A stretch of 64,000 bases of DNA from VGTK01 sp046327915 (GCA_046327915.1 JAXLXO010000032.1:7410-71409), one strand, 5' to 3'. Shown: positions 18,232 to 26,309, counted from the stretch's first letter. Numbers and translations are program-made. Notes: generated from the letters alone by a model not told the origin.

Positions 18232-19289
18232 GCGTGCAGCTCCGCGCCGCGCGTGCTCGCGTCCGCGAGCGTGCGCGCGAACTCGGCGAGACGCGCCGGG
18301 ATCGCGGCGACGTCGCCGCCGACGCCGACGGTGTGCACCGGCACCTTCGACACGACCTCCTTGACGCCCGCGCTCGCCGCCTGCGCCGCGCCGGGCAGCT
18401 GGAAGACCGTGTTCGGCGCCATCGCGAGAAAGGCCTGACGCGCCGACAGCCGGACCGGCGGGCCCACGTCGCGCCGCGGGATCGCGACCCCGAGCAGCGG
18501 CGCGCTGCGCACCACGCGCCGCGCGAGGTGCTCGTCGAAGAGGTAGACGGACTTCTCCCACCACGGACCCGAGCCCTCGATCAGCGCGGGTGCGAGGCCG
18601 GGAAAGCGCGCCGTGTCCGCCGCGTCGAGCTTGCCGGAGCAGAAGAGCGCATGGACGATCGGCGGCGATCCCGGCTCGACGATGCACATGTCGTCGCCGA
18701 GGAAGCCGAGCCCCGCGTCGAGACACGCGAGCGCCGCGGTGGACTTGCCGGTGCCGGAGCGTCCGCCGAGCAGCAGCGCGCCGTGCTCGGTCACGACGGC
18801 GGCCGCGTGTACCACCGCGCAGCCGCGCTCGGCGACGAGCCAGCTCAGGATCGGCAGCAGCGGCAGCGCGACCACGTGATACGGCAGCGCGCCGCCCTCA
18901 CCGAGCCACATCGCCGCGCGCGTGCGGCTGCGGAGAAAGAGCGCGCGGAAGCCTTCGTGCAGGAGACCGCGTCCCGCGTCGCCGTCGTACGACCAGCGCT
19001 CGATGCGGTCCCCCACCGGCGGCGTGCGCGGAGCGTCCGGCAGCAGCTCGTGCACGGGATTGCCGGGCACGTCGTGGTCGAGCACGAGCAGCGTCACGTC
19101 GGGCGACACGGCAGGATCGTCGGCGACGGCGTGCGGCGCGAGCGCACGCAGCGAGCCGTCCGCGAGACGCGGCGACGACAGCCGGACCCGCAAACGGACG
19201 CCGGCGACCTCGAGCGTGCGCTCGCCGGCGCACGGCGCCTCGAAGGTCTCGAGCGCACGCAGCGCGCGCGCGAACGACTCGCCGTTCAC
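18228..19289 (-). CDS. HPr-kinase-like P-loop protein
   Basis: A 353-residue protein from GTG 19289, which overlaps the stop of the upstream glycosyltransferase by 4 bp (GTGA). The N-terminal ~150 residues are beta-rich and lack close recognisable motifs. The C-terminal domain matches the HPr kinase/phosphorylase fold: CAVVHAAAV, then the P-loop GGRSGTGKST with Lys182, LACLDAGLGFLGDD with acidic Walker-B-like residues, and a conserved C-terminal part. No HPr or PTS gene is present, so classical carbon regulation is not supported. Such HprK-related kinases occur with PqqD-like proteins and NTP_transf_5 enzymes, as here. Phosphorylation of a peptide or small molecule is inference. Confidence 0.85.
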   Translation of the reverse strand: MNGESFARALRALETFEAPCAGERTLEVAGVRLRVRLSSPRLADGSLRALAPHAVADDPAVSPDVTLLVLDHDVPGNPVHELLPDAPRTPPVGDRIERWSYDGDAGRGLLHEGFRALFLRSRTRAAMWLGEGGALPYHVVALPLLPILSWLVAERGCAVVHAAAVVTEHGALLLGGRSGTGKSTAALACLDAGLGFLGDDMCIVEPGSPPIVHALFCSGKLDAADTARFPGLAPALIEGSGPWWEKSVYLFDEHLARRVVRSAPLLGVAIPRRDVGPPVRLSARQAFLAMAPNTVFQLPGAAQAASAGVKEVVSKVPVHTVGVGGDVAAIPARLAEFARTLADASTRGAELHA

Positions 19290-20008
19290 GTGCCGCCGCC
19301 CGAGTTGCCCGAAGGCCCCTGCCCCGCAGCCGCCGCGCGACGGCGCGCGACCGCGCGACCGAGCACGCGCAGCAGCCGCTGCTGGTCCGCGGCGACGTCG
19401 TTGGTCATGTTGCCGTCGTGCCGGCGGTAGAGCAGCGTCACCGCGTCGACCTGCGCCTCGCGCACGCCGCGCTCCTTCGCGCGCAGCAGCCAGTCGACGT
19501 CGTCGGCGCCCGCGACCTTCTCGTCGAACGGACCGACGCGCGCGAAGACGTCGCGCCGGACGAGCGCGGTCGACACGTTGGGCGCGCGCCACGACTCGTC
19601 GACGAGCTTCCACCCGTCGCCCTGCCCGTCCGGCACCATGCGCTGCAGGCGTCCCTGCGCGATGCCGCAGTCGGGATTCGCTTCGAGCGCGGCGAGCAGG
19701 AGAGCCATGCGTCCGCGCGGCCAGAGGTCGTCGGAGTCGAGGAAGGCGACGAGGTCGCAGCGCGCCTCGCGCACGGCGGCGTTGCGCGTCGCCGCGAGAC
19801 CGGAGTGCTCGCGCCGCACGCAGCGCACGCGCGGACCGAAGCTGCGCGCGAGGTCGCCGCTGCCGTCGGTCGAGCCGTCGTCGACCACGACGATCTCGTC
19901 GACCGCAGGCTCCTGCACGAGGATGCTCTCGAGCGCCTCGCCGAGGAACGCGACGCCGTTCCACACCGGCATCAGCGCCGAGACGGTCGGTCGGCTCTCA
20001 GCCGGCAC
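19286..20008 (-). CDS. GT2 family glycosyltransferase (second of pair)
   Basis: A 240-residue GT-A enzyme from GTG 20008, overlapping the preceding glycosyltransferase by 11 bp. The N-terminus SALMPVWNGVAFLGEAL, the VVVDDGSTDGS motif, and the metal-binding FLDSDDLW are canonical GT2 features; ADDVDWLLRAKERG supplies the acidic catalytic-base region. It is short, with no membrane helices, so it acts in the cytoplasm on a nucleotide-sugar. It is an internal gene of the sulfotransferase-to-nucleotidyltransferase cassette and is close in pattern to the gene before it, suggesting a duplication with divergence. Confidence 0.9.
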   Translation of the reverse strand: MPAESRPTVSALMPVWNGVAFLGEALESILVQEPAVDEIVVVDDGSTDGSGDLARSFGPRVRCVRREHSGLAATRNAAVREARCDLVAFLDSDDLWPRGRMALLLAALEANPDCGIAQGRLQRMVPDGQGDGWKLVDESWRAPNVSTALVRRDVFARVGPFDEKVAGADDVDWLLRAKERGVREAQVDAVTLLYRRHDGNMTNDVAADQQRLLRVLGRAVARRRAAAAGQGPSGNSGGGT

Positions 20009-20681
20009 CGGCTGCCCTGCGCCTGCGGTCGAGCGTGCTCTTGATCGCACGCAGGTAGTCGGTGCTCGGACGCGTGAGCACGGTGTTGCCGCCGTGGACG
20101 CGGCGCCGCGCGACCACCTCCGGCAGCATGCGGGTGGCGAGCCCGAGGTCGCGCGCACGCGCCATCCACTCGACGAACTCGCCGACGCGCAAGCTCTCGT
20201 CGAACGGCCCGATGCGCTCGGCGGCCGTGCGCCGGACGAGCAGCGTGGTGGCGATGAGGCCCGGCACCGGGTCGGTCGAGACGCGCAGCGAGGCGCCGAG
20301 CTCGTCGGCACGCTCGGGCGACAGGAACTCGACCAGGTGGCCGAACACCATCTGGACGTCGTCACCGTCGCGCATCGCCGCTGCTTGACGCTCGAGCTTG
20401 TCGCGCTCCCACAGGTCGTCCGAGTCGATGAACGCGACGAGATCCCCCGTCACCTCGCGGAGCCCGGAATTTCGCGCTCCACCGATGCCGCGGTTCTCCT
20501 GCCGGACGACGCGCAACGACGGCCGCGCCCAGCGCTCGACCACCGCGACCGAGTCGTCGGTCGAGCCGTCGTCGACGACGATCAGCTCGTCGGGCGGACG
20601 CGTCTGGCCGAGGACGCTCTCGATCGCCTCGCCGACGTACGACGCGCGATTGTAGACCGGCAGAACGACGGAGATGCGCAC
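19998..20681 (-). CDS. GT2 family glycosyltransferase (first of pair)
   Basis: A 227-residue enzyme from GTG 20681 with ggaggg just upstream. It begins VRISVVLPVYNRASYVGEA and carries LIVVDDGSTDDS and the nucleotide-sugar/metal motif AFIDSDDLWERD, with the GEFVEWMARARDLG segment in the base region. No membrane segments. The gene starts 22 bp after the PqqD-like gene and overlaps the next glycosyltransferase. Sugar donor and acceptor are unknown. The context beside PqqD, kinase and nucleotidyltransferase genes suggests glycosylation of a carrier or peptide, though a surface glycan is equally possible. Confidence 0.9.
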   Translation of the reverse strand: MRISVVLPVYNRASYVGEAIESVLGQTRPPDELIVVDDGSTDDSVAVVERWARPSLRVVRQENRGIGGARNSGLREVTGDLVAFIDSDDLWERDKLERQAAAMRDGDDVQMVFGHLVEFLSPERADELGASLRVSTDPVPGLIATTLLVRRTAAERIGPFDESLRVGEFVEWMARARDLGLATRMLPEVVARRRVHGGNTVLTRPSTDYLRAIKSTLDRRRRAAGAG

Positions 20682-20703
20682 CGCTCCCTCCTGGACCCCT
20701 TGC

Positions 20704-21150
20704 TCAGTCGGGCTTGCGCGGCCAGCCGGTGTCGCCGACCTCGTGGATCGGGTCGAGGAGCAGCAGCTCCTCCATGTCGGTGAACTTCTCGAACGCCGGC
20801 GGCGCGAACGCGCCGAGCGCGGCGCCGTCGCTCGCACCCGGCGCCGGCGGCGATGCGGACGCGCCGTTCGCCGAGGAGCGGATCAGGCTCTCGGCCTCGA
20901 GGCTGCGCACGAAGGTCTCGACGTCCGCGCGGATGGCCGACGGCTCGACGCCGAAGCGTCGCGCGACCGACTCGATGGTGGCCGTGACCGGATGTCCCGC
21001 GGCCAGCGACAGCCAGATCTCCGACGCGCTCGGGTTGAAGCTGTAGTAGTGGCCGCTCTCGAAGTTCAGGACGATGGTCTCGCCGTCGATCACCTCGCTG
21101 ATCACCGACGGCGCGTTGACGGCGTATCGCACGTTGCTGTCGCCTTCCAC
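20704..21150 (-). CDS. PqqD-like peptide-binding (RRE) protein with C-terminal extension
   Basis: A 148-residue protein from GTG 21150 (ggaggg 10 nt upstream). Residues ~10-93 form a PqqD/RRE winged-helix domain: VLNFESGHYYSFNPSASEIW is the classic beta-hairpin and helix signature, followed by a helix with VARRFGV and DVETFVRSLEAESLI. PqqD domains bind leader peptides in RiPP pathways. The protein is longer than a plain PqqD (~90 residues): an Ala/Pro/Gly linker (93-117) leads to a conserved-looking tail with FEKFTDMEELL, LLDPIHEV and GWP (residues 120-144). The tail resembles a precursor-leader motif more than a catalytic domain. No separate precursor gene is seen in the 91-bp gap upstream. 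Confidence 0.88.
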   Translation of the reverse strand: MEGDSNVRYAVNAPSVISEVIDGETIVLNFESGHYYSFNPSASEIWLSLAAGHPVTATIESVARRFGVEPSAIRADVETFVRSLEAESLIRSSANGASASPPAPGASDGAALGAFAPPAFEKFTDMEELLLLDPIHEVGDTGWPRKPD

Positions 21151-21241
21151 GGATCCGGAACCCTCCGCGCGACGGCACGCCGGAGCCCTCCGCCGCCTGC
21201 GCCGTCGCGCAAACGAGCAGGAGCATACGCGAACGCGGCAC

Positions 21242-22129
21242 TCAACTGGATCGCCACGCCGCGAGGTCGAGGTCGAGCAGCGTCTCGAGCCGGCGCACGT
21301 CGTCGACGAAGCGCGGCAGGAGACGTGCGCGCACGTCCTTCGCGAGGCCCGGCGGCGGCCGCATGATGAGGTTGCCGAGCTGCGTGACGAGTCGCGGCGG
21401 CAGGTTGCGCTGCAGGAAGCGGCGCACGCGGAACGGGCGTCCGAACGCCTCGCGCACGAGCCCGCTCTTCGGCAGCATCGAGCGGTTGTGGCGAACGGCC
21501 ACGTCCGCGACGAAGTCCGGATCGACGCCGACGAAGGCGTGAATGCGGCGCATCGCGCCTGCGGTGTCGGCCGACAGGTCCTCGAAGCGCAGGACGAGGA
21601 TGCGCTCGCGCGGGAAGCGCGCGAGGAACTCCGCGAGGCCGTCGTGGTAGAAGCTCGCGCGCGTGTACGTGAAGCGCATGCTGCGGTCGGTCCGCCAGCG
21701 CTCGTCCTCGCGCGCGACCGCAGCCTCGAAGTCGGTCTCGGTCTCGAAGCCCATCTTGCGCGCCAGAGCGAAGTGCGAGTACGCGCGCTCGACCGGATCG
21801 CGCAGCACGCAGATCAGCTTCGCGTCCGGGATCGCCTGGCGCAGGCGCTCGGCGCTGCGCGGGTAGAAGAGATACGTCGGCGACGCCTCGCCGACGGCGC
21901 GCGCGTCGCCCGCGTCGCGAAAGAAGGCCTCGTACTCGGCGCGCGTCTTCGCCCGCCACGGTGCCGCGAGCGCCGGAACCTCGTCGGGCGGCAGGTCGCC
22001 GAGCGAGAAGTAGTCGGTCTCCTTCTCGGAGCTCATGAAGACCTGCGGGTGCTCGCGCAGGTAGGCGTGCAGGGACGTCGTGCCGCAACGCGCGGCGCCG
22101 ATGATCACGAAGTCGGGAAGGCGCGCCAC
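21242..22129 (-). CDS. sulfotransferase (PAPS-dependent)
   Basis: A 295-residue sulfotransferase; GTG 22129 is chosen because the domain starts at once (ARLPDFVIIGAARCGTTS), although an in-frame ATG at 22195 exists. The 5'-phosphosulfate loop is IIGAARCGTTSLHAYL and the 3'-phosphate-binding motif is VLRDPVERAYSHF. The rest fits heparan-sulfate-type bacterial sulfotransferases that sulfate sugars. It is the first gene of the minus-strand cassette, 91 bp before the PqqD-like gene, and divergent from the haloalkane dehalogenase gene. Two glycosyltransferases downstream make a sulfated sugar a plausible product. Confidence 0.9.
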   Translation of the reverse strand: MARLPDFVIIGAARCGTTSLHAYLREHPQVFMSSEKETDYFSLGDLPPDEVPALAAPWRAKTRAEYEAFFRDAGDARAVGEASPTYLFYPRSAERLRQAIPDAKLICVLRDPVERAYSHFALARKMGFETETDFEAAVAREDERWRTDRSMRFTYTRASFYHDGLAEFLARFPRERILVLRFEDLSADTAGAMRRIHAFVGVDPDFVADVAVRHNRSMLPKSGLVREAFGRPFRVRRFLQRNLPPRLVTQLGNLIMRPPPGLAKDVRARLLPRFVDDVRRLETLLDLDLAAWRSS

Positions 22130-22227
22130 CGTCCGGCGCGGGATAGCGCAATCGACCGTGGCTCTCCATCGCGTGGCGCCGCGGCGGAGTCGCAATCCGC
22201 TTTCGCGCGCTCGAACGTTGTACCGGC

Positions 22228-23103
22228 ATGGACAACGGACTCCGCCCCGACTGGCTCACACCCGACCTTCTGCCCTTCGAGAGCCGCTTCACCGAGATCG
22301 ACGGCAACGTCGTGCACTATCTCGACGAGGGCTCCGGCCCGCCACTGCTGATGCTCCACGGCAACCCGACGTGGAGCTTCCTCTACCGGCATCTGATCGC
22401 CTTGCTGCGCGGGCGCTTCCGCTGCATCGCGCCCGACCTGCCGGGCTTCGGGCTGTCGATCGCGGCCCCCGGCTACGACCTGCGGCCCGAGAGCCACGCC
22501 GAGGTGGTCCGCCTCTTCGTCGACCGCCTCGGCCTCGACGCCTGGACGCCCGTGCTGCAGGACTGGGGCGGTCCGATCGGCGTGTACGTCGCCGGTGCGG
22601 CACCCGAGCGGATACGCGCAATGGTCGTGCTCAACACGTTCGCCTGGCCGGTGGACGACGATCCCCATTTCGTGTGGTTCTCCCGCATCATGGGCAGCGC
22701 GCCGGCCGGCTTCCTGATCCGGCACTTCAACGTGTTCGTGAACTTCCTGATCCCGGCGGGGACGCCACGCAGCAAGCCCGACCGCACCGTGCTCGACGCG
22801 TACCGCCGCCCGCTCGACACGCCGTCGCGTCGCGCGGCCTCGCACGTGCTGCCGGGCGCGATCCGGTCGAGCACGCCGTTTCTCGGCGAGGTCGAGCGGC
22901 GCCTCGCACGCCTGCGCGACGTGCCGGCGCTGATCGTCTGGGGCGACGGCGACGTCGCGTTCCGGGAGAAGGAGCGCGCCCGCTTCGAGGCCTCGTTCGC
23001 GCGCGCCGCGTCGCTCGTCGTGCCCGGCGCGGGACACTACATGCAGGAGGAGGCGCCACGGGAGATCGCCACGGCGCTCGAACGGTTCTGGCCGGAGGTC
23101 TGA
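22228..23103 (+). CDS. haloalkane dehalogenase-like alpha/beta hydrolase
   Basis: A 291-residue alpha/beta hydrolase with the haloalkane dehalogenase layout. The oxyanion/halide motif HGNPTWSFLYR includes Asn46, a halide-stabilising position. The nucleophile is Asp112 in LQDWGGPIG with Trp113 as the second halide-binding residue; the likely catalytic acid is Asp242 (WGDGDVAF) and the base is His270 (GAGHYMQEE). An Asp rather than Ser nucleophile separates it from esterases; epoxide hydrolases also use Asp but normally have a different HGxP context. The reaction would be hydrolytic release of halide from a haloalkane. Its stop overlaps the start of the sigma-factor gene (TGATG). Confidence 0.88.
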   Translation: MDNGLRPDWLTPDLLPFESRFTEIDGNVVHYLDEGSGPPLLMLHGNPTWSFLYRHLIALLRGRFRCIAPDLPGFGLSIAAPGYDLRPESHAEVVRLFVDRLGLDAWTPVLQDWGGPIGVYVAGAAPERIRAMVVLNTFAWPVDDDPHFVWFSRIMGSAPAGFLIRHFNVFVNFLIPAGTPRSKPDRTVLDAYRRPLDTPSRRAASHVLPGAIRSSTPFLGEVERRLARLRDVPALIVWGDGDVAFREKERARFEASFARAASLVVPGAGHYMQEEAPREIATALERFWPEV

Positions 23104-23867
23104 TGCAGCAATCCGAGATCGCGGCAGCGTTCCAGGCGAACCGCCGCGCGCTGGTGTCGTTCGCGACCGGCATGGTCGTGCGCGAGGAGATCGCGGAGGA
23201 GCTCGTGCAGGAGGTCGCGGTGCGCGCGCTGCAGCAGGAGCGCCTGCCCGACGACGCCTCGGAGATGCGCGCGTGGCTCTTTCGCGTCGTGTCGAATCTC
23301 GCGATCGACCATCTGCGCCGTCACGCGACCTGGCGCGAGAACCTGCTCGGCGAGACGCGCACGCGCGCCGACGCGGACGCGGGCTTCATCGCCGAGTCGC
23401 GCCTGCTCGCGGGCTCGGCCGAGATGAAGACCATCGCGAAGGACCACCTCGCGGTGTGCTTCTCCTGTACGCTGCGCAACCTCGAGCCCGAGGAGTCGGC
23501 GGCGCTGCTGCTGAAGGAGGTGTACGACTTCACGGTCGACGACGTGGCCCGCCTCCTCGACGCGACCTTCGGTCAGGTGAAGGCACGGATCCAGTCGGCG
23601 CGGGCGAAGCTCACCGCGCGCTACGCGGAAACCTGTGCGCTCGTCACCCAGCAGGGAGCGTGCTTCCAGTGCGTCGAGCTCGACGGCTTCTTCGGCGCCG
23701 GCCGTGGCGACCCGCTCGAGGGCACCGCGCGCGACCTCGACGCCCGCCTCGCCATCGTCCGCGAGCGCCGCGCATCTCCGCTCGGGCCGTGGCATCGCCG
23801 CATGATGCGCCTCGTGGACGAGGTGCTCGACGAGAGCACGACGCCAGTCGCGGCACGGAAGACCTGA
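23103..23867 (+). CDS. ECF-type sigma factor with cysteine pairs
   Basis: A 254-residue sigma-70 family protein overlapping the dehalogenase stop by one base. Region 2 is visible (EIAEELVQEVAVRALQQER, MRAWLFRVVSNLAIDHLRRH) and region 4 (LLLKEVYDFTVDDVARLL then FGQVKARIQSARAKL). It is longer than a usual ECF factor (~180): about 70 extra residues lie after region 4. Two CxxC motifs stand out, Cys119-Cys122 (CFSC) between regions 2 and 4, and Cys187-Cys190 (CFQC) in the extension with Cys178 nearby, suggesting zinc binding or redox control built into the sigma factor. No anti-sigma gene is seen next to it. Confidence 0.88.
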   Translation: MQQSEIAAAFQANRRALVSFATGMVVREEIAEELVQEVAVRALQQERLPDDASEMRAWLFRVVSNLAIDHLRRHATWRENLLGETRTRADADAGFIAESRLLAGSAEMKTIAKDHLAVCFSCTLRNLEPEESAALLLKEVYDFTVDDVARLLDATFGQVKARIQSARAKLTARYAETCALVTQQGACFQCVELDGFFGAGRGDPLEGTARDLDARLAIVRERRASPLGPWHRRMMRLVDEVLDESTTPVAARKT

Positions 23868-23958
23868 GCGCTCGATCCGGACGGCCTTCCACCGCTCGCA
23901 ACCCGGCCCGCACTCGACTACTCAACCGCCACCCGCAGACAACCGGAAGGGGCGGAAG

Positions 23959-25497
23959 ATGGTCGACATGCGCAAGCGGCTCGGAGCCGCACTGCTGGCA
24001 CTCGGGGTCGCGTCGTCGCTGCTCGCCGCGGCGACGCGCGCGCACGCGTTCGGCCTCGACGACGTGGCGGCGATCGCGGAGAAGAACGCGAGCGAGCCCT
24101 ATCGCTCGGACCGGCAGAAGTCGGTGCCGGACTGGATGCGGGCCGGCAAGATGACCTACGACCAGTGGCGCGACATCCGCTTCCGGCCGGACCGCGCGCT
24201 GTTCCGCGACGAGGGTCTGCCCTTCCAGGTGCAGCTCTTCCATCCCGGGCTCTACTTCGAGAAGAGCGTCAAGGTGAACGTCGTCGATGCGAGCGGCGCG
24301 CACCCTTTCCCCTACTCCACCGACCTCTTCGACTACGGCAAGAACAAGTTCGCGTCGAAGATCCCGAGCGACATCGGCTACGCCGGGCTGCGCGTCCACT
24401 ACCAGCTGAAGAGCAAGGACTACTTCGACGAGGTCGCGGTGTTCCTCGGCGCGAGCTACTTCCGCGCCGTCGGACGCGACAACGTCTGGGGCCTTTCCGC
24501 GCGCGGCCTCGCGATCGACACCGTCGAGCCGACCGGCGAGGAGTTCCCGAACTTCGTCGAGTACTGGCTCGAGAAGCCGGCGCCGGACGCGACGCACTTC
24601 GTGCTCTACGCCCTGCTCGACGGACCGACGGCGACGGGCGCGTACCGCTTCGACATCACGCCCGGCGAGCAGACGTCGATGGCGATCGAGGCGGTGCTCT
24701 TCGCGCGCGGCACGCGGCCGGCGAAGATCGGCGTGGCGCCGCTCACCAGCATGTTCTTCTTCGGCGAGAACACGACGCGCAAGTTCGACGACTTCCGTCC
24801 CGAGGTGCACGACTCCGACGGGCTGCTGCTGCACTTCGACGGCGGCGAGTGGCTGTGGCGTCCGCTCGAGAATCCGTCGCGCATCAACGTCGCGAGCTTC
24901 GCGATGAAGAACCCGCGCGGCTACGGGCTGATCCAGCGCGACCGCAACTTCGACCACCACCAGGACATCGAGACGCGCGCCGAGCGCCGTCCGAGTGCCT
25001 GGATCGAGCCGCGCGGCGACTGGGGCGACGGCCACGTGCAGCTGGTCGAGATCCCGACGAAGGACGAGAAGCTCGACAACATGGTCGCGTACTGGGTGCC
25101 GGCGACGCCGCCGAAGCCGGGCGCGCCGCTGCGCGTCGCATACACGCTGCGCTGGCTGCTCGACGATCCGTCACTGCCGCCGGGCGTGCGCGCCACCGCG
25201 ACGCGTCGCGACCGCGGCACGGTCGACACCTCGCACGACGGCTACCGCTACGTCGTCGACTTCGAGGGCGAGGCGCTGCGCGCGCTCGACGACGCGTCGG
25301 CGCCGCGCGCGGTGGTGTCGGCCGGCAACGGCGCGAAGGTCTGGGACGAGCACGTGTACCGGAACCCGGTCACCGGCGGCTTCCGGCTGGTGTTCCAGAT
25401 CAAGCCGAAGGACGAGAAGCCGGTCGAGCTGCGCGCGTACCTCGAGCGCGACGGCAACGTGCTGAGCGAGACCTGGTCCTCGGTGTGGCTGGATTGA
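23959..25497 (+). CDS. opgG: periplasmic glucan biosynthesis protein OpgG/MdoG
   Basis: A 512-residue periplasmic protein with signal peptide (about residues 1-30, ATRAHA). The MdoG family pattern runs throughout: F(G/S)LDDV near the N-terminus, YDQWRDIRFRP, LFHPGLYFEK, GYAGLRVHYQL, EVAVFLGASYFRAVG, YGLSARGLAIDT-like, SMFFFGEN, HDSDGLLL, RGYGLIQRDR, WVEP-type (WIEPRGDWGDG), VQLVEIPT. OpgG is needed for the branched beta-1,6 side chains of osmoregulated periplasmic glucans in proteobacteria. No opgH (glucosyltransferase) gene adjoins it, so it may work with an OpgH encoded elsewhere. Length matches the family. It ends at a hairpin-rich region. Confidence 0.95.
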   Translation: MVDMRKRLGAALLALGVASSLLAAATRAHAFGLDDVAAIAEKNASEPYRSDRQKSVPDWMRAGKMTYDQWRDIRFRPDRALFRDEGLPFQVQLFHPGLYFEKSVKVNVVDASGAHPFPYSTDLFDYGKNKFASKIPSDIGYAGLRVHYQLKSKDYFDEVAVFLGASYFRAVGRDNVWGLSARGLAIDTVEPTGEEFPNFVEYWLEKPAPDATHFVLYALLDGPTATGAYRFDITPGEQTSMAIEAVLFARGTRPAKIGVAPLTSMFFFGENTTRKFDDFRPEVHDSDGLLLHFDGGEWLWRPLENPSRINVASFAMKNPRGYGLIQRDRNFDHHQDIETRAERRPSAWIEPRGDWGDGHVQLVEIPTKDEKLDNMVAYWVPATPPKPGAPLRVAYTLRWLLDDPSLPPGVRATATRRDRGTVDTSHDGYRYVVDFEGEALRALDDASAPRAVVSAGNGAKVWDEHVYRNPVTGGFRLVFQIKPKDEKPVELRAYLERDGNVLSETWSSVWLD

Positions 25498-25502
25498 TTT
25501 CC

Positions 25503-25526
25503 ACGAGGGGGCACGCGCCCCCTCGT
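25503..25526. terminator. perfect 10-bp stem hairpin after opgG
   Basis: Arms acgagggggc (25503-25512) and gccccctcgt (25517-25526) enclose the 4-nt loop acgc, 6 bp past the opgG stop and between convergent genes. A likely transcript end for opgG, although no T-run follows. Confidence 0.6.
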
Positions 25527-25530
25527 CCCA

Positions 25531-25597
25531 CGCGGCGAAGCCGCGCGGGGGCCCACTCCCCGCGCTCGCTCCGCTCGGCCGCGCGCGATGCGCGCGG
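25531..25597. repeat. two further GC hairpins, REP-like intergenic palindromes
   Basis: A 6-bp stem with loop gaa (25531-25545, cgcggc/gccgcg) and an 8-bp stem with loop gat (25579-25597 spanning ccgcgcgc/gcgcgcgg) follow the opgG hairpin. Between them lies gcgctcgctccgctcg, a sequence style common in extragenic palindromic repeats of GC-rich genomes. Only one copy of the set was noticed in this window, so repeat status needs a genome-wide comparison. Confidence 0.4.
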
Positions 25598-25621
25598 AGA
25601 CGTTGCCGTGCGCGCCGTGCG

Positions 25622-26293
25622 TCAGCGGGCACGCGAGAGCCGCAGCGCGACGGCGAGCCCTGCGGGCGCCGTGGCGTGCAGGCGCACGAAGAGACGGCGC
25701 CAGGGACCGATGCCGTACCACCCAACGACGCCGAGCGGCCGGTAGCCGCGCCGGACGGAGCGGCGGTGCTGGCTCGCGTTCTCCGCGAGCTGCAGCGACA
25801 GCAGGCGACGGCGCCCCGCGGCGCGCGCCTGATCCTTCATCAGCTCCGTGCGCCACGTGCCGACGTCGAGCCCGCGCAGCCCGGGCAGCGTGAACGCGTC
25901 GTAGGCGTAGGCCTCGTCGGGTCCGAGCTCGAGGTCGCAGCCGAGGTAGGCGACGGGGACGACGCCGGTCGCGAGCCACACCGAGGAAACGAGGCGTCCG
26001 TCGAGCAGCGCGACGAAGCAGCGGTCGCCACGCTCGAGACGCGCGCGCGTGGCGTCCGGCGCGACGTCGGGACGCAGCGCCGCGTACGCTTCGAGGTCGG
26101 CGCGCGTCGCGCGGAGCTCACGCACCGTGATCCCGGCCGGTGCCGACTCGACGCGCGGCGGATCCGGCTCGATCGGCACCTCGAAGAGCCCGAGCCGGCG
26201 GTACAGGCGCAGCTCCTGCAGCGTCTTGACGGCGAGCGCGCGCGGACCTGCCTCACGCAGCGTCGTGCGGACCTGATGGAGCCTCGTCCACAC
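25622..26293 (-). CDS. GNAT-like N-acetyltransferase
   Basis: A 223-residue protein from GTG 26293. The central part (CFVALLDGRLVSSVWL, AYLGCDLELGPDEAYAYDAF) and the later region (GTWRTELMKDQARAAGRRRLL, AENASQHRRSVRRGYRPLG) follow the GNAT layout: strand pair, acceptor-side strand, CoA-binding helix, then an N.x..S...GY-like motif. The CoA loop is atypical (LDVGTWRTEL), so binding is plausible but not certain. It is the last gene of a minus-strand operon, 16 bp after the acetolactate decarboxylase gene. Substrate unknown; related proteins also occur in polysaccharide loci. Confidence 0.65.
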   Translation of the reverse strand: MWTRLHQVRTTLREAGPRALAVKTLQELRLYRRLGLFEVPIEPDPPRVESAPAGITVRELRATRADLEAYAALRPDVAPDATRARLERGDRCFVALLDGRLVSSVWLATGVVPVAYLGCDLELGPDEAYAYDAFTLPGLRGLDVGTWRTELMKDQARAAGRRRLLSLQLAENASQHRRSVRRGYRPLGVVGWYGIGPWRRLFVRLHATAPAGLAVALRLSRAR

Positions 26294-26309
26294 CGTGGCC
26301 GTCCTGCGA

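Noticed and set aside
18228..19289. Classical HPr kinase/phosphorylase (hprK) with PTS control
   Set aside because: No HPr or PTS genes nearby, a different N-terminal domain, and a cassette context with PqqD and NTP_transf_5.
21151..21241. Short ORF (MLLLVCATAQAAEG start) as a RiPP precursor upstream of the PqqD gene
   Set aside because: It reads on into the PqqD gene in another frame with Arg-rich sequence, so no stop-bounded small peptide gene exists there.
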